From: Planctomycetota bacterium
GTDB taxonomy: Bacteria > Planctomycetota > J058
NCBI GenBank assembly: GCA_016765095.1
Contig: JAESQQ010000517.1
Location: 1 to 36,583 of the forward strand
DNA length: 36,583 nucleotides
Direction: 5' to 3'
The translations under genes and the position numbers were made by a program. The stretch's first letter is position 1; the number at the start of each line of letters is the position of its first letter. Under the pieces are notes generated by a model, which saw nothing but the letters and a program-made list of their open reading frames with translations, ran no database searches and was not told the DNA's origin. Shown here one piece after another: positions 1 through 8,635 of the stretch.

Positions 1-1255
1 CCTTGGCGAGCGCGGCCTCGGCCTCGCCCCGAGCCTGACGGGCCTCCTCGGCGCGAGCCTTCTCTTGGGCGAGGGACTCCTGGATCTGGATCGAGCTCCA
101 CCAGCCGCCGGTGCCGAGCGCCAAGAGCAGTCCTGCGACGACGATCGCGCTGAGCGCGCCGAGGGTCGCCAACGCCGGGTTGCGCCGGGCCCAGCGGCGG
201 AGGTGCTGGCCGCGGGTCAGGGCTCGAGCCGTGACGGCTTCGCCACGGAGGAAGTGCTGCAGCTCGTCGGCGAGCGCAGCGCCGTCGGGATAGCGGTCTG
301 CGGGGTCCTTCTCCAGGCAGCGGAGGACGACGTTCTCAAGGTCGAGGGGGATCCGGGGCTCGATCTCTCGCGGCGGGGTTGGGTCCTCGGAGGTCACGGC
401 GACCAGGATCTCGGTCAGGTTCTCGGCGCCGAAGGGGAAGCGCCCGGTCAGGCCGTAGTAGAGGACTCCGCCGAGGGAGAACACGTCGGTCTCCGGGCCG
501 AGGTCCCCGCTGCGGCCCGCTTGCTCGGGGCTCATGAAGACGGGCGTCCCCAGGAGCGCGCTGCTGCGCGTGAGGTGGACGTCGTCGTCGAGCCGCTTGG
601 CGAGGCCGAAGTCGGTCAAACGCGCGTGGCCCTCAAGGTCGATGAGGACGTTAGCGGGTTTGACGTCGCGGTGAATGATCCCCGCGGCATGCGCCGCCCC
701 GAGGCCTGCGGCGACTTCAGCCGCCCACGTCACGAGTTGACGAAAGCTCGGGCGGGCGGAGCCTTCGAGTCGAAGTTTGCCCTCGAGGTCACCGCCTGCC
801 ACGTATTCCATGGCGAGGTATGGGCGCCCCGCTTCGGAGCCGACTCCATAGACCTGAACCAGGTTTGGGTGAGCGAGGGTTGCTGTGGCTCGCGCTTCGC
901 GGGCGAAGCGCTGCTTGGCGGCTTCGGCTTGCGAGCCCTCCTGCTCCTTGAGGGTGAGCTGCTTGATCGCGACTCGTCGCCCCAGGCGGGTGTCGTAGGC
1001 CTTGTAGACGACGCCCATTCCGCCTCGCCCGAGTTCGAGCTCGATTAGGTATTCACCAAGCGAGGCGGGCGGCAGATCCCCGGCCCAATCTGGAGGAACC
1101 CTCTCGAGCCAAGACGCTTCGTCCTCGCTCAGCAGCCCGCGTCGCAGGGCGGACTCTGTCAGGGGGCCCTCGCTCTCGAGGAGGGCTAGGGTCTCTCCGC
1201 TAGCTCTGCCGGAGCGGAGCAGCCAGGTGCGAAGGAGGTCGAGGGAGGAGCCCAC
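1..1255 (-). CDS. Hanks-type Ser/Thr protein kinase, membrane-anchored (C-terminus beyond window)
   Basis: Reading from a GTG at 1255, just after an in-frame TAG, the minus strand is open to the window edge (about 418 residues seen). Residues ~1-65 form a leucine-rich helical lead-in. A complete kinase domain follows at ~67-330: glycine loop GRGGMGVVYK, ATP-binding VAIK (K98), catalytic HRDVKPAN (D197), DFG (D215) and an SPEQ version of APE. All catalytic residues are present, so the enzyme should be active. After the kinase comes a basic stretch, one strongly hydrophobic membrane segment at ~375-395, and the start of a charged, coiled-coil-like region with an EEARQARGEAEAA pattern that would lie outside the cytoplasm. 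This is the PknB-like topology common in Planctomycetota, where TPR or WD40 sensor regions often follow; here that part is out of view. It points away from the next kinase gene. The substrate is unknown. Start choice is moderately certain because no strong ribosome site is visible. Confidence 0.9.
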   Translation of the reverse strand, partial: MGSSLDLLRTWLLRSGRASGETLALLESEGPLTESALRRGLLSEDEASWLERVPPDWAGDLPPASLGEYLIELELGRGGMGVVYKAYDTRLGRRVAIKQLTLKEQEGSQAEAAKQRFAREARATATLAHPNLVQVYGVGSEAGRPYLAMEYVAGGDLEGKLRLEGSARPSFRQLVTWAAEVAAGLGAAHAAGIIHRDVKPANVLIDLEGHARLTDFGLAKRLDDDVHLTRSSALLGTPVFMSPEQAGRSGDLGPETDVFSLGGVLYYGLTGRFPFGAENLTEILVAVTSEDPTPPREIEPRIPLDLENVVLRCLEKDPADRYPDGAALADELQHFLRGEAVTARALTRGQHLRRWARRNPALATLGALSAIVVAGLLLALGTGGWWSSIQIQESLAQEKARAEEARQARGEAEAALAK

Positions 1256-1365
1256 GCCTCGATCCTAGTCCCCCCCCGGCTCGGGCGCCCGTCGCTTTGG
1301 GGGGCGGACGCCAGCGCTCGGGCTCCCTCAGGAAGTGGACAAGGTCGATCAGGGGCGTCCTGCGG

Positions 1366-1436
1366 GCGTGTCCAGGCCGCGCCGGCGGCTGAACCAGTCC
1401 GCGTGTCTAGGCCGCGCCGGCGGGCTGAACCCGTCC
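1366..1436. repeat. Two-copy tandem repeat, unit ~35 bp
   Basis: Two adjacent copies, about 1366-1400 and 1401-1436, share GCGTGTC(C/T)AGGCCGCGCC and then a GGCTGAACC(A/C)GTCC tail. They differ by a few substitutions and one inserted G. They lie in the gap upstream of the left-edge kinase gene, where no gene is seen. They could be a regulatory element or simply a slippage duplication in decaying sequence. Confidence 0.7.
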
Positions 1437-1624
1437 CGAGGTGGGTTTCAACTGAGGCGCTTGGCCGCGTCGAAAGCGGCCTAGCCGAGCATGCGACTGC
1501 CTGATCCTTTTGGCTCCCCTCTTTCTTCATACGAGTCGCCGGCTCCGCAACCTCTAGCCGGACGAGGCGAAAAGCCAGCGCTCCTGCCGTGGCACCCCCT
1601 GCGCTTCCTGTGTAGCCACATCCT

Positions 1625-1909
1625 GTGGCAGGTATTCCCCCTTCACAGCCCCCCGGCGACGAGTGTCCGAAGTCGAGGCCCCTCGGCCGTCCAGCAGGCG
1701 AGAACGAGACCCTCCCCTCCCCCCCACCCGGCGGACCGACGGGCTTTGAGGTCGGTCGAAGGTCAGCGCAGCTCCCGAGCACGATCGGTCCCTACCTGAT
1801 CGTCCGTGAGCTCGGCGCCGGTGGAATGGGCGTCGTCCCCAACGCTGAGAAGCGCCTCAGGGCGATCGACGAGGTCGCTGCCCGCGAGCGTGCTCGAAGG
1901 CCCCGCTAG
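1625..1909 (+). pseudogene. Truncated Ser/Thr kinase remnant (N-terminus and glycine loop only)
   Basis: A 94-codon open frame has a proline-rich N-terminus and then GPYLIVRELGAGGMGVV, the unmistakable start of a planctomycete-type kinase domain with its glycine loop. Immediately afterwards, instead of VYKA and the VAIK lysine, the frame runs into PNAEKRLRAIDEVAARERARRPR and stops. No HRD or DFG motif follows in any frame before the next gene at 1972. The simplest reading is an internal deletion that removed nearly the whole catalytic domain, perhaps joining the N-terminus to the last few codons of the same gene. It lies directly upstream of an intact kinase gene on the same strand, so recombination between neighbouring kinase genes is plausible. 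The rest of 1256-1971 holds only the tandem repeat noted separately. Confidence 0.65.
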
Positions 1910-1971
1910 CTCTCCCTTGAAGCTCTCAAGCCTGCGCTGCCTCAGCGGCTGCGGGCTGTCATACTCAAGGC

Positions 1972-4392
1972 GTGCAGACGCGACTCGAACGACTGGTCCA
2001 GAGCATTGTCGATCTTGGGTTTACGACTCAGGACGAGATCGACGCTCTGGCCAAGGATTGGTCGCGGACTCTGCTCGAGGACGTCACGACTTTCGACGAC
2101 GACCACGAGACGACGGGCTTCCTCAACTTCCTGCAGACCCACGGGGTCCTCACGAGCCCTCAGCTTCGCGGGTTGATGGCGATCCTCGACTCCGCAGGCC
2201 CTCCTCAGCCGGCGGCTTCGACCGACCCCCTCGTCGGGCGGCGATTCGGGGAGTTCGTGACCGAGGAGAAGCTCGGCGAAGGGGCCATGGGCAAGATCTA
2301 TCGGGCCCGCAAATCCGACGAGGCTGGCCCGAGCAACTATGTCGTCAAGGTCTTCACTTCGGCAGAGAGCGAAGACGACTTGGAGCGGATCCGCCGCGAG
2401 GGAGAGCTCCTCGATCAGATCCAGCACCCAAACGTGGTCCGCTCGTTTGGGGGCGGGCGCGAGGGCGAGTGGCACTACTTGATCATGGAGTTCGTGCAAG
2501 GCGAGACGCTCCAAGAGCTCATGGAGCGCCGTCGGCGCCTCCCCTGGGAGGGGGCGATTCGTGCGGTTGGTCAGATCGCTCAAGCGCTCCGCGCGATTCA
2601 CCTCCTGGGGATCGTGCACCGCGACGTGAAGCCCCACAACGTGCTGGTCAAGAGCGACGGGACGCTCAAGCTCTGCGACTTCGGCCTCGCGAAGGCCGCT
2701 GACGCGGTCCAGGTCCGCTCGCGGGCCGGCATGATCCTCGGCTCCCCTGCCTACATTGCCCCCGAGCAGTGGGGCGACCATGACGTCGACGCGCGGGCGG
2801 ATCTGTTCGCGCTTGGGGTCGTGTCCTACTTCCTCGTGACCGGCGCCTACCCCTTTCGCGGGCGGACTCCGGCTGACTTCGCGATCCGAATTCGCGCCGG
2901 GGACTACCCCCCGCTCGAGACCCTCGCCCCTGGAGTCCGGCCGGCCTTGTCTTGGGTCGTGACTCAGCTCCTCGAGCGAGATCGTCGCTACCGAACGCCC
3001 ACGGCCGGGGCCCTCGTCGAGGACTTGGCCCGCGTTCTCCAGCAGAAGCTCCCAAACGTCCCGCGCCTCGAGGGTCCCGGCGGCGCGTTCTTGGCCATGG
3101 TCGGGAAGGACATGTTCAAGATCGGGCGGAGCCCAAAGTGCGATCTCTGGCTCGACAACCCCGAGTTGGCCGAGGTTCACGTTCGGCTCGAGCGCACAGT
3201 CAGCGGTCTCCTGTTGCGCACGATCGACGAGGCGGCCTGGGTCGAGGTCAACGGGCAGCGCGTGCAGGGAGAGGTCGCGCTCAAGCCTGACGACGAGGTC
3301 TTGCTTGGGTCAGGCGAGCCCTGGATCTATCGCGCCGGCAACTTGGCGACGAACCGCAAGGCTCGCCGCCGGGGGGAGTCTGAGCGCTACGACGTCCTGC
3401 CCGCGCCCGAGGCGGAAGTCAACGTCGTCCTCCCTGCTTTGACCGTCGACGCGCTCGTTGACGGAGGACACCCGCTGGCGCTCTTGGCCTGCATTGAGGA
3501 CCTCGACCAGCGCGCGCTGGGCGTTCGAATCGAGCGCTCGGTGAGCGCCGCAGTCTCGGCCGAGGTCGGCTCCGAGCTCGTCCGCCGGATGCGAACTCGG
3601 GCTCGCCAGATCGGGATTCGCCGGTGCGAGTGGCTGAGCAACTGCTTGTTCCATACGACTTACGAGAACCTGGGCGCTGAAGTCGACGCCTGGCTGGTGT
3701 GGTGGTGGGACGCGCGTGAGCGCTACCCCGTCCAGGTCCGGCCCGAGCGGCCCGTCCAGCGCGCCTACGTGGACATTGAGGCCTCGGACGGACGCCGCCG
3801 GATCGGCCTCGACAGAGCTCTAAACGAATGGGCGGTCGGACGTTCCCTCCAGAGCGAAGTCAGCATTCGCGACGCCTCCGTCTCCCGGAATCACGCGACC
3901 CTCCTCCGCCTCGGGCGGGGTTACGCCTTTCGGGATCTCGGCAGCCGTCAGGGGGTTCGGATCGACGGAGAGCGCTGCACGCTGGGCACGCTCCTTCCCG
4001 GCGACGTGCTCCAGCTCGGCCGGGTCAAGGTCCAGTTCGGGCTCGAGGAGGAGCAGAGCGCGGGTCCCAATCAGCCCGCCTGGATCGACCGGCTCTGCTT
4101 CACCGTCCTCGTCGAGGAGGCAGCCCCCCAGGTGATTCGCGCCTTGATTGGGCTTCTGGATCCGGAAGGGCTGGCGGCGAAGCTCTCGCCGCTCCTCGAG
4201 CCGAGGGCGCCGGGGGTAACACAGGACCTGCTCGTGCCCTTCCTCCACACGCAGTGCCGCCAGGCCCTCGAAGCGCTCCCTCGGGCCTGCAACGTTGACT
4301 ACGGCGACGAGGCGTCTCGCTGGATGGAGTGGTGGCACCTCAACGCCAGCCGAACGCCTCCTCAGCTCGCGCCGCAGGGCTGGCTCCTCTAG
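1972..4392 (+). CDS. Ser/Thr protein kinase with two FHA domains, soluble
   Basis: This is an 806-residue protein starting at GTG 1972. Residues 1-80 are a helical region of unknown role. The kinase domain lies at ~92-355: GEGAMGKIY glycine loop, VVK (K126), HRDVKPHN (D218), DFG (D236) and APEQ. A first FHA-like domain at ~380-452 has IGRSPKCDL (R386) and an ELAEVHVR core in which the usual S-x-x-H serine is replaced. A second, canonical FHA domain at ~620-692 has VGRS (R624), VSRNHA (S638/H641) and a GSRQGVRIDG turn. No membrane segment is evident, so it is probably cytoplasmic. FHA domains bind phosphothreonine, so the protein may bind autophosphorylated sites or phosphorylated partners. 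Regions ~470-600 and ~700-806 are conserved-looking but unrecognised. The start has AAGG too close upstream to be a good ribosome site, so it is moderately certain. It ends 70 bp before the next kinase gene, probably in the same transcript. Confidence 0.92.
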   Translation: MQTRLERLVQSIVDLGFTTQDEIDALAKDWSRTLLEDVTTFDDDHETTGFLNFLQTHGVLTSPQLRGLMAILDSAGPPQPAASTDPLVGRRFGEFVTEEKLGEGAMGKIYRARKSDEAGPSNYVVKVFTSAESEDDLERIRREGELLDQIQHPNVVRSFGGGREGEWHYLIMEFVQGETLQELMERRRRLPWEGAIRAVGQIAQALRAIHLLGIVHRDVKPHNVLVKSDGTLKLCDFGLAKAADAVQVRSRAGMILGSPAYIAPEQWGDHDVDARADLFALGVVSYFLVTGAYPFRGRTPADFAIRIRAGDYPPLETLAPGVRPALSWVVTQLLERDRRYRTPTAGALVEDLARVLQQKLPNVPRLEGPGGAFLAMVGKDMFKIGRSPKCDLWLDNPELAEVHVRLERTVSGLLLRTIDEAAWVEVNGQRVQGEVALKPDDEVLLGSGEPWIYRAGNLATNRKARRRGESERYDVLPAPEAEVNVVLPALTVDALVDGGHPLALLACIEDLDQRALGVRIERSVSAAVSAEVGSELVRRMRTRARQIGIRRCEWLSNCLFHTTYENLGAEVDAWLVWWWDARERYPVQVRPERPVQRAYVDIEASDGRRRIGLDRALNEWAVGRSLQSEVSIRDASVSRNHATLLRLGRGYAFRDLGSRQGVRIDGERCTLGTLLPGDVLQLGRVKVQFGLEEEQSAGPNQPAWIDRLCFTVLVEEAAPQVIRALIGLLDPEGLAAKLSPLLEPRAPGVTQDLLVPFLHTQCRQALEALPRACNVDYGDEASRWMEWWHLNASRTPPQLAPQGWLL

Positions 4393-4462
4393 CCTTAGGA
4401 TGCGACTGGAGACTCGGACTGGCCGTGGCAGGCCGATAGGTCCGAGGAAGCCAGAGGTTGGC

Positions 4463-5917
4463 GTGGCCCTCTCTCACCAACAGCTCGGTCCGTACAAGAT
4501 CCTGAACCTGATCGGGCGGGGCGGGATGGGGGCCGTTTATCACGCTCGGCACCCGAGCGGCGTGGAGGTCGCCCTTAAAGTCCTCCTCGCTGGAGGACGG
4601 GCGAATTCGGCCCAGCGGGAGCGCTTCCGCCGTGAGTTGAGCGCGCTCCAGCGTCTTCGCCACAGCAATGTCTTGAGCGTGATCGACGCAGGCGAGGCGC
4701 CTGACGGCTCCCCCTGGATCGCTATGCCTCTCGTCCAAGGGGAGGACCTCAAGGAGAGGCTGGCGCGGGCCGGACCGCTTCCGATCGACGAGGTCCTCGA
4801 TCTCGCGGCCCAGATCAGTGACGCGCTGGCTCATGTCCATTCCCTAGGTCTCGTCCACCGGGACGTGAAGCCTGACAACATTCTGTGTCGGGAGCAGGAC
4901 GGACTTTCGCATTGGATCCTGACCGACTTCGGACTCGTGAAGGACTTGGAGGTCAAAGAGAGCCAAGCCCTGTCCAGGTCGGGCGCGATCCAGGGAACGC
5001 CCGGGTATTGGGCGCCGGAGCAGGCCGCAGCGCGGCCGACGGGGTCCTTCACCGACGTCTACGGGCTGGGAGCGTTGCTCTATGCCGCGCTGACAGGCAC
5101 TCCGCCCGTGAGCGGGGTCACCTTTTGGGAGGTCGTCGTCGCGACTCAGCAACAGGCGCCTCGGCCTCTTCGGGAGCTCCGCCCAGAGGTTCCAAAGGCG
5201 CTCGAGAGCCTGATCATGAGGTGCCTCGAGAAGGACTCTGCCGATCGCTTCGCCGACGGGGCCGAAGTCGCTGAAGCCCTGGAAGGGCTCTCTGCCGCGG
5301 CGCCGGGCGTCCGGTCTGGGACCTTGCTCGGTGGACTTGCCTTGTTGGCGACGCTCTTCGTCCTCGGAGTCGCCGCGTTCGGCGAGTTGGCGGCTCCCGC
5401 CCGGACGCCGACCCTGATCCGAACCCCTGGCGCGAGCGTTGAGTCGAGCGCCGCCCTCTCGCCTGCGTTCGCGGGGGCAGAATCTCGGGTCGTCGAACTC
5501 CGGGCGCGGGCTCTCGAGGGCGATCGTGAGGCCTGCTTTGACCTGGGGCGGCTCTTGACCGCGGGTGTCGAGGTCGAGCAGGACCTGAGGGCTGCGGAGA
5601 GGTGGCTGACCCGAGCCGCCGAAGGAGGGCACCTCGACGCTCATTCGGTCTTGGCGTCCCTCCTCGTGCAACGACGCGGCCCCTCCTTCGACCGAAAGAA
5701 GGACCAAGCTGCGGCCTACACGATCGCGGCGAGGGGGGGCGTCGCCGGTGCGATGCTGCCCCTCTCGGGCCTGCATAGGCGGGGGTTGGGTGGCGAGCGC
5801 GACTACACGGAGGCTCGTCGCTGGATGCTGGAGGCCGTACGGCACGGGGTCCCCAGGGCGTCCGAGCAATTGAAGGCCTTGGAGGAGGAGATCGCGGCGG
5901 CCCGCGGTGACGACTGA
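4463..5917 (+). CDS. Ser/Thr protein kinase, membrane-anchored with Sel1-like repeats
   Basis: GTG 4463 has an AGAGG ribosome site 5 nt upstream and gives a 484-residue protein beginning MALSHQQLGPYKILNLIG. An upstream in-frame ATG at 4400 is possible but has no properly spaced ribosome site. The kinase domain is at ~9-275: GRGGMGAVY, VALK (K39), HRDVKPDN (D134), DFG (D155) and APEQ. One membrane helix spans ~287-308. The C-terminal ~140 residues, outside the cytoplasm in the PknB topology, contain Sel1-like repeats: alanine-rich pairs such as AERWLTRAAEGGHLDAH, AAYTIAARGGVAGAML and ARRWMLEAVRHGVPRAS, spaced ~36 residues apart. Sel1 repeats are alpha-solenoid protein-binding units, so this half is likely a ligand- or partner-sensing domain controlling the kinase. 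It is probably co-transcribed with the FHA kinase upstream. The Sel1 call rests on pattern recognition. Confidence 0.9.
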   Translation: MALSHQQLGPYKILNLIGRGGMGAVYHARHPSGVEVALKVLLAGGRANSAQRERFRRELSALQRLRHSNVLSVIDAGEAPDGSPWIAMPLVQGEDLKERLARAGPLPIDEVLDLAAQISDALAHVHSLGLVHRDVKPDNILCREQDGLSHWILTDFGLVKDLEVKESQALSRSGAIQGTPGYWAPEQAAARPTGSFTDVYGLGALLYAALTGTPPVSGVTFWEVVVATQQQAPRPLRELRPEVPKALESLIMRCLEKDSADRFADGAEVAEALEGLSAAAPGVRSGTLLGGLALLATLFVLGVAAFGELAAPARTPTLIRTPGASVESSAALSPAFAGAESRVVELRARALEGDREACFDLGRLLTAGVEVEQDLRAAERWLTRAAEGGHLDAHSVLASLLVQRRGPSFDRKKDQAAAYTIAARGGVAGAMLPLSGLHRRGLGGERDYTEARRWMLEAVRHGVPRASEQLKALEEEIAAARGDD

Positions 5918-6043
5918 GCAAAGGGTCTCATAACCCCTGTCGCCACAGCCGAAAGGGGGCCAGTCGAGGCTCAAGACAGCAGGGGCCGCTGCCGAAGATG
6001 AGACTCAAGGCGGTCGCCGCTGAGGCGCCCCAGGGAGGACACC

Positions 6044-6247
6044 ATGAGTTGGATCGCGAAGGGTTTCGAGCAGGTCTCCGCCCCGTGCTGCCCGTGGCCG
6101 GGTGAGTGCGGCTGTGCTCCCACGGCCCAGGCGGAGGTGCGCTTTCGGGCGATTTCGCGCTCTGCGCCGCCCCTCTCGAGCCTAGATCTCAGCGCGTCCG
6201 GCGACCACTGGGAGGTCGTGCTCGCCGATCTGGTTACACTTCGTTAG
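6044..6247 (+). CDS. Possible small Cys-containing protein (67 aa)
   Basis: A short ORF has a clear GGGAGG ribosome site 7 nt before its ATG, better than most genes in the window. Its N-terminal third holds a compact cysteine cluster, CCPWPGECGC, which could bind metal or form disulfides. No signal peptide or known domain is visible. It lies between the Sel1 kinase gene and the aminomutase gene on the same strand. The remainder of 5918-6419 shows nothing else I can support. The coding assignment rests on the ribosome site and cysteine cluster; a chance ORF in GC-rich DNA is a real alternative. Confidence 0.35.
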   Translation: MSWIAKGFEQVSAPCCPWPGECGCAPTAQAEVRFRAISRSAPPLSSLDLSASGDHWEVVLADLVTLR

Positions 6248-6419
6248 TCCAAGGCCGAGCTAGACTTAGCTCCCTCGAGGGCCGCCCCGTCAAGGGCTGT
6301 AAGCCCCGTGAACTCTGGGGTTGGGGCGCTTCAGGCCGCACCGTCGCTCTTCGCAAGCGGCACCAGATCCGTTAGGTTCTCGGGGCTGAAACGTTTACGA
6401 GCGCAGAGAAAGAGGTGTC

Positions 6420-7796
6420 ATGGGGCAAGTTACAGGCAATTCCCCATCCACCTATCGCGCCTACCTGCGCGGGGCCGTGGACCGGATTCCGCAGCTTCAG
6501 GGTCTGAGCGACGACCAGCGCCTAGCGCTGAAGACCGTCTCAGCGGTCCTGCCCTTCAAGGTCAACAACTATGTGGTCGAAGAGCTGATCAACTGGGACG
6601 ACATCCCAAACGACCCCATTTACCAACTGACCTTCCCTCAAGAGGGCATGCTCGCCACCGACGACTTCCGGCGGGTCCGGGATCTCATTCACTCTGAGGC
6701 CAGCCCAGGTCAGCTTGCAGTCGCAGTCGAGGAGATTCGCCGCGGCCTGAACCCGCACCCGGGGGGCCAGCTCGAGTTGAACGTGCCTCGCCTCGACGGC
6801 GAGCCCGTGGCGGGGCTCCAGCACAAGTATCGGGAGACCGTCCTGTTCTTCCCAAGCCACGGTCAGACCTGCCACGCCTACTGCACCTATTGCTTTCGGT
6901 GGGCCCAGTTCGTCGGTTCGAAGGAGCTCAAGTTCGCCAGCAGCGACGTGACAACCCTCGTTCGCTACCTCGCGGAGCACCCGGAGGTCACCGACGTCCT
7001 GATCACGGGCGGCGACCCCATGACCATGAAGACTCGCGTTCTGCGGCGCTACCTAGAGCCTCTGCTGGAGGTCGAGACCCTGACTTCGATCCGGCTCGGG
7101 ACGAAGTCGGTCGCCTGGTGGCCTCAGCGGTTCTTAGAAGGCGAGGAGGCAGACGACTTAATGCGGCTCTTCGAGCAGGTTCAGGCTCGGGGCAAGCACT
7201 TGGCCTTGATGGCCCACTACAGCCACCCGCGTGAACTCTCGACTCAGGTGGCTGAGCAGGCTCTCCGTCGAATCTCGTCAAGCGGGGCGGTCGTGCGCTG
7301 CCAGGCTCCCTTGATCCGAGGCGTCAACGACAGCGCGGAGGTCTGGGCAGAGCTCTGGAAGCGACAGGTCCGCCTCGGCGCGGTCCCCTACTACATGTTC
7401 GTTGAGCGAGACACCGGGCCGAAGGAGTACTTCAAGGTCCCGCTGGCTCGGGCCTTGGACTTGTTTCAGGAGGCCTACGGCACCATTTCGGGCCTGGCTC
7501 GGACGGTTCGGGGCCCCACGATGTCCGCGACGCCGGGCAAGGTTCAAGTCGTCGGCTCGACCGAGGTCGCTGGCGAGCGCTTGTTCGTCCTCAAGGTTCT
7601 CCAGGCCCGCGATCCACGTTGGATCAACGAGATCCTGTTCGCACGCTACGACGCGGAGGCGGCTTGGCTCACCGAGCTTCGGCCTGCGCTGGGGAGCGAC
7701 GAGTTCTTTGCGCAGACCCCCAGGCAAGCTGCCCCGAGGGCTTCTCGTCCCTCCGCGCGGGTGGCGCTTCCGCTCGCGGAGGTCCTAGGGTCCTAG
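6420..7796 (+). CDS. KamA-family radical SAM enzyme (lysine 2,3-aminomutase-like)
   Basis: This is a 458-residue protein preceded by AAGAGG 5-6 nt before ATG 6420. The radical-SAM cluster motif CHAYCTYC (C151, C155, C158) is intact, followed by the SAM-binding ITGGDP (~195-200), the barrel motifs HYSHPRE and RGVNDS, and a C-terminal ATPGK (K374) that aligns with the PLP lysine of lysine 2,3-aminomutases. Members use a 4Fe-4S cluster, SAM and PLP to move an amino group from C2 to C3 of an amino acid; the EpmB branch modifies elongation factor P instead. This protein has the long N-terminal region of free-amino-acid mutases and no EF-P or EpmA gene nearby. One of the two aspartates that hold the lysine side chain in the clostridial enzyme seems kept (D331, in VERDTG). 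The second lies in a segment replaced by RGPTMSATPGK, so the substrate may not be lysine. It is cytoplasmic and transcribed alone. Confidence 0.88.
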   Translation: MGQVTGNSPSTYRAYLRGAVDRIPQLQGLSDDQRLALKTVSAVLPFKVNNYVVEELINWDDIPNDPIYQLTFPQEGMLATDDFRRVRDLIHSEASPGQLAVAVEEIRRGLNPHPGGQLELNVPRLDGEPVAGLQHKYRETVLFFPSHGQTCHAYCTYCFRWAQFVGSKELKFASSDVTTLVRYLAEHPEVTDVLITGGDPMTMKTRVLRRYLEPLLEVETLTSIRLGTKSVAWWPQRFLEGEEADDLMRLFEQVQARGKHLALMAHYSHPRELSTQVAEQALRRISSSGAVVRCQAPLIRGVNDSAEVWAELWKRQVRLGAVPYYMFVERDTGPKEYFKVPLARALDLFQEAYGTISGLARTVRGPTMSATPGKVQVVGSTEVAGERLFVLKVLQARDPRWINEILFARYDAEAAWLTELRPALGSDEFFAQTPRQAAPRASRPSARVALPLAEVLGS

Positions 7797-7801
7797 GACG
7801 C

Positions 7802-7816
7802 CCGCGCTTCGCGCGG
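7802..7816. terminator. Hairpin between convergent genes
   Basis: CCGCGC-TTC-GCGCGG forms a perfect 6-bp stem in the 34-bp gap between the ends of the aminomutase gene (plus) and the acidic protein gene (minus). There is no real U-tract on either side, so termination is inferred from position and stem only. Confidence 0.4.
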
Positions 7817-7830
7817 TTGAGTGAGCCAGG

Positions 7831-8598
7831 TTATTCGCTGTCGCCGTCGCCGCCCCATTCGCCGTGGACCGTGCGCATGCCGGTCAGGGGCTCGTCGTAC
7901 TCGTCGCTCTCGTCGTCGCCGATCTCCTCCTCGCCGCTTTCGTCGTCGCCGATCTCCTCGTCGCTGATCTCGTCGCCGCTCTCCTCGAGGGTCATGAGGT
8001 CGTCAGCGGTGAGGACCTCCTCGTCGTCTTCGATCGGACTCGGCTTGAGGCCAGGGAACCCGAGGCGGAAGTCGAACTCTCGCTCCGTGACGATCCGGGG
8101 CTCGTCGAGCACGACTCGGCCGATCCACTGGATCAAATCGGTGTCGAGGAAGTAGCTGTCGGGGATCAGGTCCCAGTCCGGGTAGTCCTCTGCGATTCGC
8201 CCGGCGTCCCGAATCAAGTCGTCGAGGTCGAAGGGGTCGAGGAAGAAGACCAGACCGCGAATCTCCTCGCCCTCGACGTCGAGCGAGGTCGAGTCGCACG
8301 TGTCGGGGTGGTCGTCGCTTGGGAACACGGAGAATTGGGGGAGGTAGCTCGCGTCGGGCATGTCTTCGTTGAAGCCGAGCACGAGGTGGAGCGCGATATT
8401 CCGATTGAGCAGGATTCGGAAGGGAGCGCCCCAGCCCTCGTAGCGCTCGATTCCGAACATGAAGCGCTGGCTGAGGGCGTCGAGGTGACGGTAGAGCCCC
8501 GCTGGATTGTCCTTCCGCAACGCCTGGAGCTGGTCTATCTGGAGGATCTCGTTCTGGGGAATGCCGTCGTCGAGGTCGTCAGGGTCGTCGTGGGGCAT
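7831..8598 (-). CDS. Acidic hypothetical protein
   Basis: Starting at ATG 8598 (AGGA four nt upstream) this encodes 255 residues. I do not recognise the family. The N-terminal ~180 residues look like a folded soluble domain with hydrophobic strands such as FRILLNRNIALHLVLGF and EIRGLVFFLDPFDLDDLI. There is no signal peptide or membrane segment. The last ~60 residues are strongly acidic and repetitive, with DDESGEEEIGDDESDEYDE-like runs, and are likely disordered. The reading frame has 75 further codons upstream of this ATG, but those overlap the end of the AsmA-like gene and look unlike protein. It follows that gene by 37 bp on the same strand, so co-transcription is likely. Confidence 0.7.
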   Translation of the reverse strand: MPHDDPDDLDDGIPQNEILQIDQLQALRKDNPAGLYRHLDALSQRFMFGIERYEGWGAPFRILLNRNIALHLVLGFNEDMPDASYLPQFSVFPSDDHPDTCDSTSLDVEGEEIRGLVFFLDPFDLDDLIRDAGRIAEDYPDWDLIPDSYFLDTDLIQWIGRVVLDEPRIVTEREFDFRLGFPGLKPSPIEDDEEVLTADDLMTLEESGDEISDEEIGDDESGEEEIGDDESDEYDEPLTGMRTVHGEWGGDGDSE

Positions 8599-8635
8599 GG
8601 GGTCCTGGGTGTGGGTGGGAGGGCGCGAGGGCGCG

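Noticed and set aside
65-1048. 327-residue plus-strand frame at the left edge
   Set aside because: It is antisense to the kinase whose HRD and DFG motifs are read on the minus strand.
4295-4462. Longer N-terminus for the Sel1 kinase
   Set aside because: The first part overlaps the preceding gene and is low-complexity; GTG 4463 has the well-spaced AGAGG site and begins just before the kinase domain.
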